From NCBI GenBank assembly GCA_937927845.1, contig CALFXE010000174.1, positions 1 to 21,732 of the forward strand: a DNA stretch of 21,732 nucleotides, in the 5' to 3' direction. The position numbers were made by a program, and so were the translations under genes. The notes under the pieces are model-generated. The model made no database searches. It worked only from the letters and a program-made list of their open reading frames with translations, and was not told the origin of the DNA. Every line of letters starts with the position of its first letter. Positions within the stretch are counted from its first letter, which is position 1. Shown here piece after piece: positions 8,229 to 17,369 of the stretch. The DNA comes from an uncultured Paludibacter sp. (GTDB lineage: Bacteria > Bacteroidota > Bacteroidia > Bacteroidales > Paludibacteraceae).

Positions 8229-9293
8229 ATGAAAAGAAGGAGTTCTTTTATAGCAGGTGTCATTTTGTCTTTAGCTATAGTAGTTGTACTGATAGGATGT
8301 GTATATTTAGATAGCATCTCTATTATGCAGATTCAAGAGGATGGTACAGAAGCTCCCATAGCGAAAGCAGGCACAGATGCTACTTTTACTGTAAAAGGTA
8401 ATATTAATTGCCAAGAAGATCATGGCGATGTACAGTTTGTTGTGTCTTTTTTAGCTCCTAAATCATGGAACGTAAGAGAACATGCTAAGGTAACTTATGT
8501 TACGACTTTGCATACAGATCCGGATGAAAGACTTAAAATGAGTATTATACCCGATTCATCTTTACCGAAAAATGCAGGTGGCAGAACATGGGGTGAAACG
8601 CTTATTCAAGAATATGGCGTAGGTCCGAATGTGCTTTCTGATATGGAGTGGGTGTCGTTTATAACTGATGATAAATGGGAGATTTATAATGGAGATAAAC
8701 CTACTTATACGATTTATATTACAACAAACGTAGGAGAGTTAAACTTGAGAACTTATTTAGGTTTTTTTGTGAATCATACTGACGATGGTATTAGCACAAG
8801 TAGTGATCATAAAAAAGTTAAATTTAGCGATGAGATTTTTGAGGTAGTGGAAGGAAAGGGACTATTAATTGATTACGCTCAGGAGCATTTTAATAAAGTG
8901 CAACCATTAGCTTCTTTACAAGATGATTATGTGACAATTAGCTTTAATGGTGGTGTTTATGCGAATGACTTAAATGATGAGGATGAAGTGTATTTCAAAG
9001 CTATCGCTTATGATGAAAGTGGTGTTGTAATAGCACAAATTGATGAGAAAACTGAGAAAACACTCATGAAAAGAGAATCAAGATATAATCGAATTCGTAG
9101 TCTGACGATATGGCCGGCTCAGTTTTTTAATGTGCCCGAAGGTGCTACTGTAAATTATATAGAGTATGTGTTCACTAATCAGGATGGAACTATTACTATT
9201 ACTAAGTCTGATGATGATTTAGTAACTAATAATATCCCGATTGATAATCCCGGAGCTAAAGTTCCATTTGTGTTTGAATTCCTTTGTGAATGA
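8229..9293 (+). CDS. DUF4961-like lipoprotein, putative surface glycan-binding protein
   Basis: About 354 residues. I start at ATG 8229 because MKRRSSFIAGVILSLAIVVV then LIGC is a compact lipoprotein signal (Cys24). ATGs at 8202 and 8214 are in frame and possible; a TTG at 8187 would overlap the previous gene. The mature protein looks all-beta: ISIMQIQEDGTEAPIAKAGT leads into strands such as DATFTVKGNINC and GDVQFVVSFLAP, and a second beta domain follows (DYVTISFNGGVYANDLNDED onward). It ends VPFVFEFLCE. It resembles DUF4961 proteins that accompany SusC/SusD (recalled, not searched). The stop TGA at 9291-9293 overlaps an upstream ATG of the SusC gene, so translation may be coupled. A glycan-binding role is inferred from context; no catalytic motif is visible. 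Confidence 0.72.
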   Translation: MKRRSSFIAGVILSLAIVVVLIGCVYLDSISIMQIQEDGTEAPIAKAGTDATFTVKGNINCQEDHGDVQFVVSFLAPKSWNVREHAKVTYVTTLHTDPDERLKMSIIPDSSLPKNAGGRTWGETLIQEYGVGPNVLSDMEWVSFITDDKWEIYNGDKPTYTIYITTNVGELNLRTYLGFFVNHTDDGISTSSDHKKVKFSDEIFEVVEGKGLLIDYAQEHFNKVQPLASLQDDYVTISFNGGVYANDLNDEDEVYFKAIAYDESGVVIAQIDEKTEKTLMKRESRYNRIRSLTIWPAQFFNVPEGATVNYIEYVFTNQDGTITITKSDDDLVTNNIPIDNPGAKVPFVFEFLCE

Positions 9294-9325
9294 TAGTAAA
9301 TCGCTTATATCTAAAATTTATATAT

Positions 9326-12300
9326 ATGTATAAAAATCAAATTAATAATAAATTAGGATTTTATTTTTTATTCATAAGTTTTTTTCTACTTATGATTGTA
9401 AATCCAACAGTCTTGCATGCTCAAGATAATAATCAAAAGTCTTCACAGAATGTGGTTCAGGATTTACATGGAAATCCTATCTCAAATGTAAACGTGTTGA
9501 TCAAAGGAACCAGTAAGTCAGTTCAAACATCAGATAATGGCATATTCGTATTGGATTTTAAATCTGGAGATGTTCTGATATTTACGCACAAAGATTTTTT
9601 AATCAATGAATCTACCATGTCTGAAAGAGACCAAAAGAAGGGTGTCCTGATCAGAATGCAGGATAAACTTGTGAAAAGCTCAACATTAATTCCTCATCCT
9701 TATTCGGAAGAGAGAGATTCAGAGAGTTATATAGGATCTGCATCTACTGTTTATTCAGATAAATTAACTTCCATGATGGGAACAACCATTATACCTGCTT
9801 TGCAGGCGCGTATTGCGGGTTTGAATATTTTTCAAGTTCGCGGTGCCAGAGAACGCCATACTTCAGCTAACTATTCGGGTAGCTTAGGAGGAGATGTGCC
9901 TGTATTTGGAAGAGGTTTGTATAGTGATAATTCTGAGTTTGCTATTAGTTCTCGAGGCTTAGCACCTGTAGTGGTGATTGATGGAGTTCAAAGAGAATTT
10001 TACGCAATTGATCCGGATGTGATAGAGTCGGTGTCTTTGCAGAAGGATGCTCTTTCATCTATGTTTTTGGGTATGCAAAGTTCGAGAGGCGCACTTATAG
10101 TTACAACTAAAGAGCCTACAAAAGGTCCTTTGCAGGTTTCATTTACTGGTAAGATGGGCGTTAATTCACCTGTCATAATGCCCAAACCTTTAAATTCATA
10201 TCAGTATGCATATCTCTTGAATGAGGCATTGGAAAATGATGGTAAACTACCATTCTATTCTAATGAAGATTTTGCTAAGTTTAGACTTGAAGATAATCCT
10301 TACACACACCCTAATGTAAACTGGTATGATGAGTTGTTTAATGAAAATTCAGTATCCCAGTATTATAATTTGAATGTGTCGGGTGGAAATAATGTAGCAC
10401 AGTATTTTGTTGGTTTAGGTTATACAAGTGAAGAAGGTTTGTTTAAAACTTCAAATGACAATCCTTATAATACCAACTTAAACTATCAGCGTTATATGAT
10501 AACTTCCAAAGTAAATGTAAATGTAACTTCGGATTTTACTGCGAATATATTATTGATAGGAAGAATAGAGTCAGGTAATCAACCTGGTGGTACGGGTACC
10601 GGTTATAATGATTTGTTAAATGCAATCTATTCTACGCCTAACTCTGCTTATCCTGTTAAAAATAAGAATAATTCGTGGGGTGGAAATATCTCGTTCACAA
10701 ATAATTTGATGTCACAAACTTTAAATTCAGGTTATCTTTTAGATAATAGTCGGGATGTTTTGGGTACTATCAACTTAAATTATGATTTTAGTAAAATTGT
10801 CAAAGGTCTTTCTGCATCAGCAAAAGGCAGTATAACTACACAAACACGCTCTTATACAGATAGAACAAAACGATCTGCTGTGTATGCCTTCAAAGAAGAT
10901 GATTTTGGTCAACCTGTTTATACTATGTATAGTACACCTACTCCGCAAGTCAGTAAATTTTATTCAGTAGGAAATTATCAAAGTATGTACGGACAGTTTG
11001 CTGTGAATTATAAACGTCTCTTCGATAATCATTCAGTGCAAGCAGGTGTGAAAGCTGATACACGTACAGTGTTGAATAACTACGACTTACCGGAAATACC
11101 ATCCAATATTATTGCAGATTTGTCTTATGACTATGCTAAAAAGTATTTTATTCAGGCATCCATAGCCGAAAGTTATTATAATCGATATGCACCGGGTAAA
11201 CGCTGGGGTAATTTCCAAGCCGTAGGGGTAGGATGGTATGTTAGTAATGAAAACTTTATGGATGAGATTGATTTTGTAGATAAGTTTAAACTGCGTGCAG
11301 TCTATGGTAATACAGGTAATGGAGTTTCTAATTCAGGATATTATTTATGGAGCCAAACTTATTCTTATCATGGTGCAGCATGGTATTCTTTGGGTAGCAG
11401 TCAGTCAAGCGGACATTTTACTACGGAAAACTTTCCACTTGCCAATCCTAATATAACTTGGGAGAAAGCACATAAGGTAAATTTGGGTGTTGATATTTCA
11501 ATGTTAAAAGACAGATTACAGTTTACTGTTGATTATTATAACGATAATTATCATGATTTACTGCAAAACCGTGGTAAAAATATCGAATTGATGGGAGCAC
11601 AATATCCTCCGGAAAATATAGGTAAGATTCTTCGTACCGGTGTAGAGTTAACTGCTATTTATCAAAATCGTATTGGAAGTTTTAATTATTATGTGTCAGC
11701 TAATTGGAATATAGAAAATAGTAAAGTATTATTTATAGATGAACAAGAGATGCCACATGATTATCTATACCGAACAGGTCGCCCGCAAGGAGTGATGTTT
11801 GGATTGATGTCAGATGGTTTCTTAACTGCTGAAGACATAACTGCCGGATATCCTGTGATGCAAGGATTCACAGATATTCAACCAGGAGACATAAAATATA
11901 TTGATAAAAATGAAGATGGTGTTATTGATGAGTTTGATGCATCCATTATCGGAGGAGACAAACCACTTTCTTTCTTTGGAGTTGATTTAGGTGTTGAGTA
12001 TAAAGGATTTGAATTATCTATGTTGCTACAAGGAGTGTACAATAGAGATATATATTTAGGTAATCGTGATTTTACAGAAGGTTTCATGTCTAATAATCAG
12101 CATTTTGGACAAGCATACGAGCATCTTCTAAATAGATGGACACCTGAAAACGCTGAAAATGCTACATTTCCACGTCTTTCTGCGGGTGGTAATAATTATA
12201 ATCAGGGAAATGGTTGGGGGTCTTCTTTTTGGGTAAAATCAGGGAATTTCATACGTTTGAAATCTATTAATGTTGCTTATACACTTCCTCAATCTTTTTC

Positions 12301-12454
12301 TAAAAATTATTTAGGAAATATGAGGGTTAAAGTGTTTGCAACCGGTCAGAATTTGTTTACTCTGTCTGCTTATAGCTTACTCGACCCTGAGGTGCAGTTT
12401 ACAGAGTATCCTATTCAAAAGAATATCAATTTTGGTGTTAATGTTAAATTCTAA
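9326..12454 (+). CDS. SusC/RagA-family TonB-dependent transporter lacking a recognisable TonB box
   Basis: Outer-membrane beta-barrel of a SusCD pair, 1042 residues from ATG 9326, which places a good signal peptide (MYKNQINNKLGFYFLF...LHAQ) at the N-terminus. ATG 9290, overlapping the previous stop as ATGA, is an alternative that adds 12 residues. A carboxypeptidase-regulatory-like domain (about 45-112) is followed by a plug domain with RIAGLNIFQVRGARERH, VVVIDGVQREFYAIDPD and IESVSLQKDALSS, then the barrel, ending GVNVKF. The usual EEVVVVGYG TonB box before the plug is absent; residues 110-131 read RMQDKLVKSSTLIPHPYSEE instead. The plug also has roughly 30 extra residues (GGDVPVFGRGLYSDNSEF) before the VIDG motif. 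It is paralogous to the second SusC but clearly diverged. SusD copy 2 begins 14 bases downstream. Confidence 0.93.
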   Translation: MYKNQINNKLGFYFLFISFFLLMIVNPTVLHAQDNNQKSSQNVVQDLHGNPISNVNVLIKGTSKSVQTSDNGIFVLDFKSGDVLIFTHKDFLINESTMSERDQKKGVLIRMQDKLVKSSTLIPHPYSEERDSESYIGSASTVYSDKLTSMMGTTIIPALQARIAGLNIFQVRGARERHTSANYSGSLGGDVPVFGRGLYSDNSEFAISSRGLAPVVVIDGVQREFYAIDPDVIESVSLQKDALSSMFLGMQSSRGALIVTTKEPTKGPLQVSFTGKMGVNSPVIMPKPLNSYQYAYLLNEALENDGKLPFYSNEDFAKFRLEDNPYTHPNVNWYDELFNENSVSQYYNLNVSGGNNVAQYFVGLGYTSEEGLFKTSNDNPYNTNLNYQRYMITSKVNVNVTSDFTANILLIGRIESGNQPGGTGTGYNDLLNAIYSTPNSAYPVKNKNNSWGGNISFTNNLMSQTLNSGYLLDNSRDVLGTINLNYDFSKIVKGLSASAKGSITTQTRSYTDRTKRSAVYAFKEDDFGQPVYTMYSTPTPQVSKFYSVGNYQSMYGQFAVNYKRLFDNHSVQAGVKADTRTVLNNYDLPEIPSNIIADLSYDYAKKYFIQASIAESYYNRYAPGKRWGNFQAVGVGWYVSNENFMDEIDFVDKFKLRAVYGNTGNGVSNSGYYLWSQTYSYHGAAWYSLGSSQSSGHFTTENFPLANPNITWEKAHKVNLGVDISMLKDRLQFTVDYYNDNYHDLLQNRGKNIELMGAQYPPENIGKILRTGVELTAIYQNRIGSFNYYVSANWNIENSKVLFIDEQEMPHDYLYRTGRPQGVMFGLMSDGFLTAEDITAGYPVMQGFTDIQPGDIKYIDKNEDGVIDEFDASIIGGDKPLSFFGVDLGVEYKGFELSMLLQGVYNRDIYLGNRDFTEGFMSNNQHFGQAYEHLLNRWTPENAENATFPRLSAGGNNYNQGNGWGSSFWVKSGNFIRLKSINVAYTLPQSFSKNYLGNMRVKVFATGQNLFTLSAYSLLDPEVQFTEYPIQKNINFGVNVKF

Positions 12455-12468
12455 TTAAAATAAAGAAT

Positions 12469-14241
12469 ATGAAACAGAGTAGATATATGTTATTTATGCT
12501 TGTCTTTGTAACTGTTTTAGCAGGTTCGTCCTGTACAGACAGTTATGAGAACTTCCCTGTTGATCAGTTTACTATTGATTATGTTTTTTCAACTACTGAT
12601 TCAATGGGAGTGCAAGCAAGAAACTTTTTACATTCGACTTATGATTTGCTTCCTAATGGTCATAATGGAATAGGAGGTGATTATTTAGATGCTGCATCAG
12701 ATGATGCAATATCTATAAAACAAAAAGATCCTGATGTTTTAAAATTAGCGTTGGGGCAGTATAGTGCGAGTAATAGAATAAGTTCTCATATGGGCTGGGG
12801 AAGGTATTATGAAGGAATACGAAAAGCAACCATAATTGTTAATAATATTGATGTTGTACCATTCAAATCGACTTTTGTTAATTTTGACAAAGAAGAAAAG
12901 CCTTTGAATGCAACTATAAAAGCAGAGGCAAGATTTTTAAGAACCTTTTTCTATTTTGAATTGGTGAAGAGATACGGAGGTGTTCCATTATTGGGTGATG
13001 TGATTTATGAGCTTGGTGATAATATGGAAATACCACGTAATACTTTTGAAGAATGTATCAATTATATGATTGATGAGTTAGATGATATTCAGGATGACTT
13101 GAGAAGTGTAACTATGCCCGATAAAGATCAGAACGCACATGCAGCTACAAAAGAAGCGGCAATGGCTCTTAAATCCAGGATATTATTGTACGCAGCCAGT
13201 CCCTTGTTTAATGGTCAAACAATAACTACAAATTCAGAAGAACAAAATGAATTGATTGGATATTTAACTTACGATGTAGAAAGATGGAATAAAGCTTCTG
13301 TAGCAGCCAGAGAGTTTATTGAGGTAGCAGGACATTTAGGCAACAAATCTGTTAATTTAGCCATAAATTACAATAATGTATTTATAACCTTTTATGGACC
13401 TGCTAATCCTGAAATGATCTTTTTTCGACAAGGAGGACAAAATAAATCTATTGAAACTGCAAATGGTCCTTTAGGCTTCAGCGGTAATGCATTAGGAAAT
13501 GGACGCACAAATCCAACTCAGAATTTAGTAGATGCTTTTTTAATGAAAGATGGTAAAACTAAAGATGAAGCCGGAAAATATGTTTATGATATGCAAAGAC
13601 CTTATCTAAACAGAGATCCACGTTTAGATCTTACGGTGTTAAGGCATGGATCAAATTGGCTTGGTAGAGTGTTGGAGACAAATCAAGGTGGTACAAATAA
13701 CCCTACCAGTTCAGCAGAATATACTAGAACCAGCTATTATTCACGAAAATTTATGGGTAATTTTACTGCTTCTGTTGAATATGGAAATACATATCATTTA
13801 TGGGTATTATTCAGATATGCGGAAGTGTTGTTAAATTTTGCTGAAGCTGAGAATGAGTATCTATCATCACCCTCACAAGAAATTTATGATATGTTGATTG
13901 CTATACGTAAGAGAGCAGGAATTGAAGCAGGTACAGATAGATTGTATGGTCTCAAAGCTAATATGTCTCAAAAAGAGATGAGAGAGGTTATAAGAAATGA
14001 ACGCCGTATTGAAATGGCTTTTGAAGAACAAAGATTTTGGGACATCAGAAGGTGGCGTATTGCAGAAGAGGTGTTTAGTACGCCTTTAAAAGGAATGAGT
14101 ATAGTTAAAAATTTGTCAGATGTTTCTTATACTGAAATTGATGTTTTGAATGTTAATTTTGAGGAGAAGCGTTATTTATACCCTATCCCTTATTCTGAAG
14201 TAATAAAAAATAGTAACATGGTTCAAAACCCTAAATGGTAA
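12469..14241 (+). CDS. SusD/RagB-family nutrient-binding outer-membrane lipoprotein (copy 2)
   Basis: A 590-residue SusD-like lipoprotein. The signal is MKQSRYMLFMLVFVTVLAGS then SC (Cys22). Position -3 is Gly rather than the usual Leu/Val/Ile, but Bacteroidales tolerate this; TDSYEN follows. Diagnostic motifs are KAEARFLRTFFYFELVKRYG, ALKSRILLYAASPLFNG (about 233-249), NERRIEMAFEEQRFWDIRRW (about 510-529) and the terminal IPYSEVIKNSNMVQNPKW. These occur in the same order and near the same positions as in the first SusD, so the two are paralogs. It is squeezed between two SusC genes, 14 bases after one and 6 bases before the other, so its partner cannot be decided from position alone. Probable role: surface lid that binds the imported oligosaccharide. 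Confidence 0.96.
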   Translation: MKQSRYMLFMLVFVTVLAGSSCTDSYENFPVDQFTIDYVFSTTDSMGVQARNFLHSTYDLLPNGHNGIGGDYLDAASDDAISIKQKDPDVLKLALGQYSASNRISSHMGWGRYYEGIRKATIIVNNIDVVPFKSTFVNFDKEEKPLNATIKAEARFLRTFFYFELVKRYGGVPLLGDVIYELGDNMEIPRNTFEECINYMIDELDDIQDDLRSVTMPDKDQNAHAATKEAAMALKSRILLYAASPLFNGQTITTNSEEQNELIGYLTYDVERWNKASVAAREFIEVAGHLGNKSVNLAINYNNVFITFYGPANPEMIFFRQGGQNKSIETANGPLGFSGNALGNGRTNPTQNLVDAFLMKDGKTKDEAGKYVYDMQRPYLNRDPRLDLTVLRHGSNWLGRVLETNQGGTNNPTSSAEYTRTSYYSRKFMGNFTASVEYGNTYHLWVLFRYAEVLLNFAEAENEYLSSPSQEIYDMLIAIRKRAGIEAGTDRLYGLKANMSQKEMREVIRNERRIEMAFEEQRFWDIRRWRIAEEVFSTPLKGMSIVKNLSDVSYTEIDVLNVNFEEKRYLYPIPYSEVIKNSNMVQNPKW

Positions 14242-14247
14242 TAGTAT

Positions 14248-17200
14248 ATGAAAAAGATTAAATTTATAATATTATTTCTCCTTACAGTATCAATAGCGTA
14301 CAGCCAGTCATTCACACAAAAAGGAGTAGTTACTTCTGTTGATGGTGAAACGCTGATAGGAGTGAGTATTGTATTGCAAGCAACAACAACTGGTACGGTC
14401 ACCAATATTGATGGAGAATATTCCATTAGTGTAAATCCTGGTGATAAACTGGTTTTTTCTTATGTGGGCTTTGTTCCCCAAGAAGTTGTAGTTAAAAGAG
14501 GACAAGCTATATTAGACGTACAATTAGTTCCTGACCAGAATACTAACTTGGAAGAAGTGGTAGTAGTCGGATATGGAAAAGCAAAACGTTTAACTATGAC
14601 GGGATCTGTAAGTGCTATTACGGCTCGTGAAATTCGTATTGTACCTACCAGTAGTGTCCAAAATGCTTTATCCGGTAAGCTTCCTGGATTTTTCTCACAA
14701 CAGCGTTCAGGCCAACCAGGTAAAGATGCTTCAGACTTCTTTATTCGTGGAGTTAGTTCGCTTAATGATGCAGGAAATCAACCTTTAATTATTGTAGATG
14801 ATGTGCAGTATTCATACGATCAACTACAGCAGATAAATGTTAATGAAATAGAAAGTATTTCTATCTTGAAAGATGCTTCAACTACAGCTATATACGGTAT
14901 AAAAGGTGCTAATGGAGTGTTGGTTGTGAAAACTCGCCGTGGAGAAGAAGGTGCACCTCAGATAAATCTACGTGTCGAATCAGGTTTACAATCTCCTATC
15001 CGAGTACCTAAGTTTCTAAATTCTTATGAAACAGCTAAGCTTGTGAATGAAGCTTATGTAAATGATGGATTGATTTCTCAAGTTCCATTTACTGATGATG
15101 ACTTAGACATGTTTAAGAATGGTTCCAGTCCATATACACATCCGGATGTAAATTGGTATAGAGAAATTTTCAGACCATTGGCTTCTCAACAAAATGTGAA
15201 TCTGGATATTTCCGGTGGTTCTAAGAAATTAAGATATTTTGTGTCCGGAGGTTACTTTACTCAAGATGGTTTGATTAAAAACTTTAATATTGGTTCTGAT
15301 GACGTAAATACCAATTATTTCTTTAGAAGATTTAATTATCGTACAAATTTGGACTTTGATGTTACAAGTAATTTAAATATGAGATTGGACTTTTCAACTC
15401 GTTTTATGAATATCAATGAACCCTCAAGTATGAACGCCACAGGAGAAATTTATAACTTTGAAAAAATGACTCCTTATGCTTCTCCAGTCTTAAATCCTGA
15501 TGGTTCATTTACATATTTAGATACTAAAGGATTTCTACCGACTTTAAATGCACGATTAGCCAATGAAGGGTATAAAAGAACGAAAAGGAATGATATAAAC
15601 ATTCTTTACGGTGCCATTTATAAAATGGATTATATAACGAAAGGACTTTCTGCTAATTTTAGATTAGCGTACTCAAGTATTGATGAAAATTATAGAAGAG
15701 TTTCGCGTGGGAGTGATGGCTATCCTACTTATAGATATCATCCGGAAAATGATATTTATGTTATCAATCCAAATCAAAAGTATGCATATTCAACTTATGG
15801 AGTAAATTCGGGTGTTGATCAAGCATTGAGCGATCTTAATATCCAAGCATCTGTCAATTACGAGAGAGTGTTTAATGAAGACCATGATGTGAGCGGAATG
15901 TTATTGTATAATCGTCAGAGTCGTACAAATGAGCATAACGCGTCTGTACCCAATAATTTTGAAGGTTATACCTTAACTTCAGGTTATAAATATAAAAATA
16001 AGTATTTGATTGATGTCAATTTAGCTTATAATGGTACAGACCGTTTTGGTAAAAATAGTCGTTTCGGCTTTTTTCCTGCTGTAGGATTGGGTTATGCGAT
16101 ATCTGAGGAGGGTTTCTTTAAGTACTACGTGAATAATGTTCAGATGTTGAAAATCAGGGGATCTTACGGTTTAGTAGGTTCTGATGCTGCACCTGGCGAT
16201 AGATATCTGTTTCGCCAAGTTTATGAAAAAGGAGGTGGATATTATTTCGGTGAAAATCCACAGAAATATGATTCATACCGAGAGGGTGCTATGGGAAATG
16301 AATTCGTAACTTGGGAGAAAGCCAAAAAACTTGATATAGGTATTGATTTAGTAGCTTTTAATAAACTTTCTTTTACTATTGATTTTTTCCATGACACTCG
16401 TTTCGATCAATTAGTAACACGCTATGATATTCCTTTGATTTTAGGAATTGGAGTTTCTCCTCTTAATGTGGCTAGAACGATTAATAGAGGTTTCGATGGA
16501 TCTTTGGGTTATCAAACTCGTATAGGACAGGTTAATTTTAATAGCAATTTAGTATTCTCATTTGCTAAAAATAAAGTGATTTATAAAGCTGAAGCTCAGC
16601 AACGTTACCCTTGGTTAGCTGAAACAGGAAAAGCAATTAATCAACCTTTTGGATATAAGTTTATAGGATTTTATACTCCGGAAGATATAAGCTTGATTGC
16701 GAATGAAGATCCTGATGCTCCTGCTGTTCCAAATACAGATACTCCCGTTCAAGCGGGCGATTTAAAGTATTTAGATATGAACAACGATGGAATTATTGAT
16801 GACTTTGATAAAATGGCTATTGGTAAACCTAATTTACCTTCAACAACTGTGGGGTGGACGCTTGCAGCTAATTGGAAAGGCTTTTCTTTAAGTCTGCTAT
16901 TCCAAGGTTCTTTCGATTATAGCTTTAGTGTGATCGGAACAGGTATTGAATCGTTCAAAAGTCAGTTCCAACCTGTGCATCAAAAACGCTGGACTCTTAA
17001 GAGGTACCAAAATGGTGAAGAAATTGATTTTCCACGTTTAACGACCATTCCATCTACTGTAAACAGTGCTGAAGGTTATATGTCTGATTTCTGGTTGGTT
17101 GATGCATGGTACCTACGCTTAAAGACTGTTGATTTTGCGTATCAACTACCTAAGAGAGTTCTACCAAGTTATATCAATAGTGCCAGAATATATACGAATG

Positions 17201-17328
17201 CGTATAATCTGTTTACTTTGACTAACTATACTAAATATCAGCAAGATCCTGAAATCAGTACCAACACAGCCGGTGATGCTTATATGAATCAACGTGTGTT
17301 TAACTTAGGTGTTCAGGTGACTTTCTGA
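14248..17328 (+). CDS. SusC/RagA-family TonB-dependent transporter (canonical)
   Basis: A 1026-residue outer-membrane importer with every standard SusC part. The signal is MKKIKFIILFLLTVSIAYSQ. A carboxypeptidase-regulatory-like domain (about 22-98) contains GVVTSVDGETLIGVSIVLQA and DGEYSISVNPGDKLVFSYVG. The TonB box region EEVVVVGYGKAKR begins at residue 102. The plug has ALSGKLPGFFSQQRSGQPG, PLIIVDDVQYSYDQLQQINV, and IESISILKDASTTAIYGIKG followed by ANGVLVVKTRRGEEG. The barrel ends with aromatic-terminated QVTF. There is no STN domain, so it is unlikely to signal to an anti-sigma factor. It starts 6 bases after SusD copy 2, pointing to co-translation with it. It moves oligosaccharide into the periplasm using TonB/ExbBD energy. 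Confidence 0.97.
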   Translation: MKKIKFIILFLLTVSIAYSQSFTQKGVVTSVDGETLIGVSIVLQATTTGTVTNIDGEYSISVNPGDKLVFSYVGFVPQEVVVKRGQAILDVQLVPDQNTNLEEVVVVGYGKAKRLTMTGSVSAITAREIRIVPTSSVQNALSGKLPGFFSQQRSGQPGKDASDFFIRGVSSLNDAGNQPLIIVDDVQYSYDQLQQINVNEIESISILKDASTTAIYGIKGANGVLVVKTRRGEEGAPQINLRVESGLQSPIRVPKFLNSYETAKLVNEAYVNDGLISQVPFTDDDLDMFKNGSSPYTHPDVNWYREIFRPLASQQNVNLDISGGSKKLRYFVSGGYFTQDGLIKNFNIGSDDVNTNYFFRRFNYRTNLDFDVTSNLNMRLDFSTRFMNINEPSSMNATGEIYNFEKMTPYASPVLNPDGSFTYLDTKGFLPTLNARLANEGYKRTKRNDINILYGAIYKMDYITKGLSANFRLAYSSIDENYRRVSRGSDGYPTYRYHPENDIYVINPNQKYAYSTYGVNSGVDQALSDLNIQASVNYERVFNEDHDVSGMLLYNRQSRTNEHNASVPNNFEGYTLTSGYKYKNKYLIDVNLAYNGTDRFGKNSRFGFFPAVGLGYAISEEGFFKYYVNNVQMLKIRGSYGLVGSDAAPGDRYLFRQVYEKGGGYYFGENPQKYDSYREGAMGNEFVTWEKAKKLDIGIDLVAFNKLSFTIDFFHDTRFDQLVTRYDIPLILGIGVSPLNVARTINRGFDGSLGYQTRIGQVNFNSNLVFSFAKNKVIYKAEAQQRYPWLAETGKAINQPFGYKFIGFYTPEDISLIANEDPDAPAVPNTDTPVQAGDLKYLDMNNDGIIDDFDKMAIGKPNLPSTTVGWTLAANWKGFSLSLLFQGSFDYSFSVIGTGIESFKSQFQPVHQKRWTLKRYQNGEEIDFPRLTTIPSTVNSAEGYMSDFWLVDAWYLRLKTVDFAYQLPKRVLPSYINSARIYTNAYNLFTLTNYTKYQQDPEISTNTAGDAYMNQRVFNLGVQVTF

Positions 17329-17369
17329 TAATGTAGAACTCAATTCTATAATCAAATTATTTATTTAAA

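Noticed and set aside
9290..9325. ATG 9290 as the start of SusC copy 1
   Set aside because: It adds 12 residues before a complete signal peptide. The ATGA overlap keeps it as a possible alternative, but 9326 fits export better.
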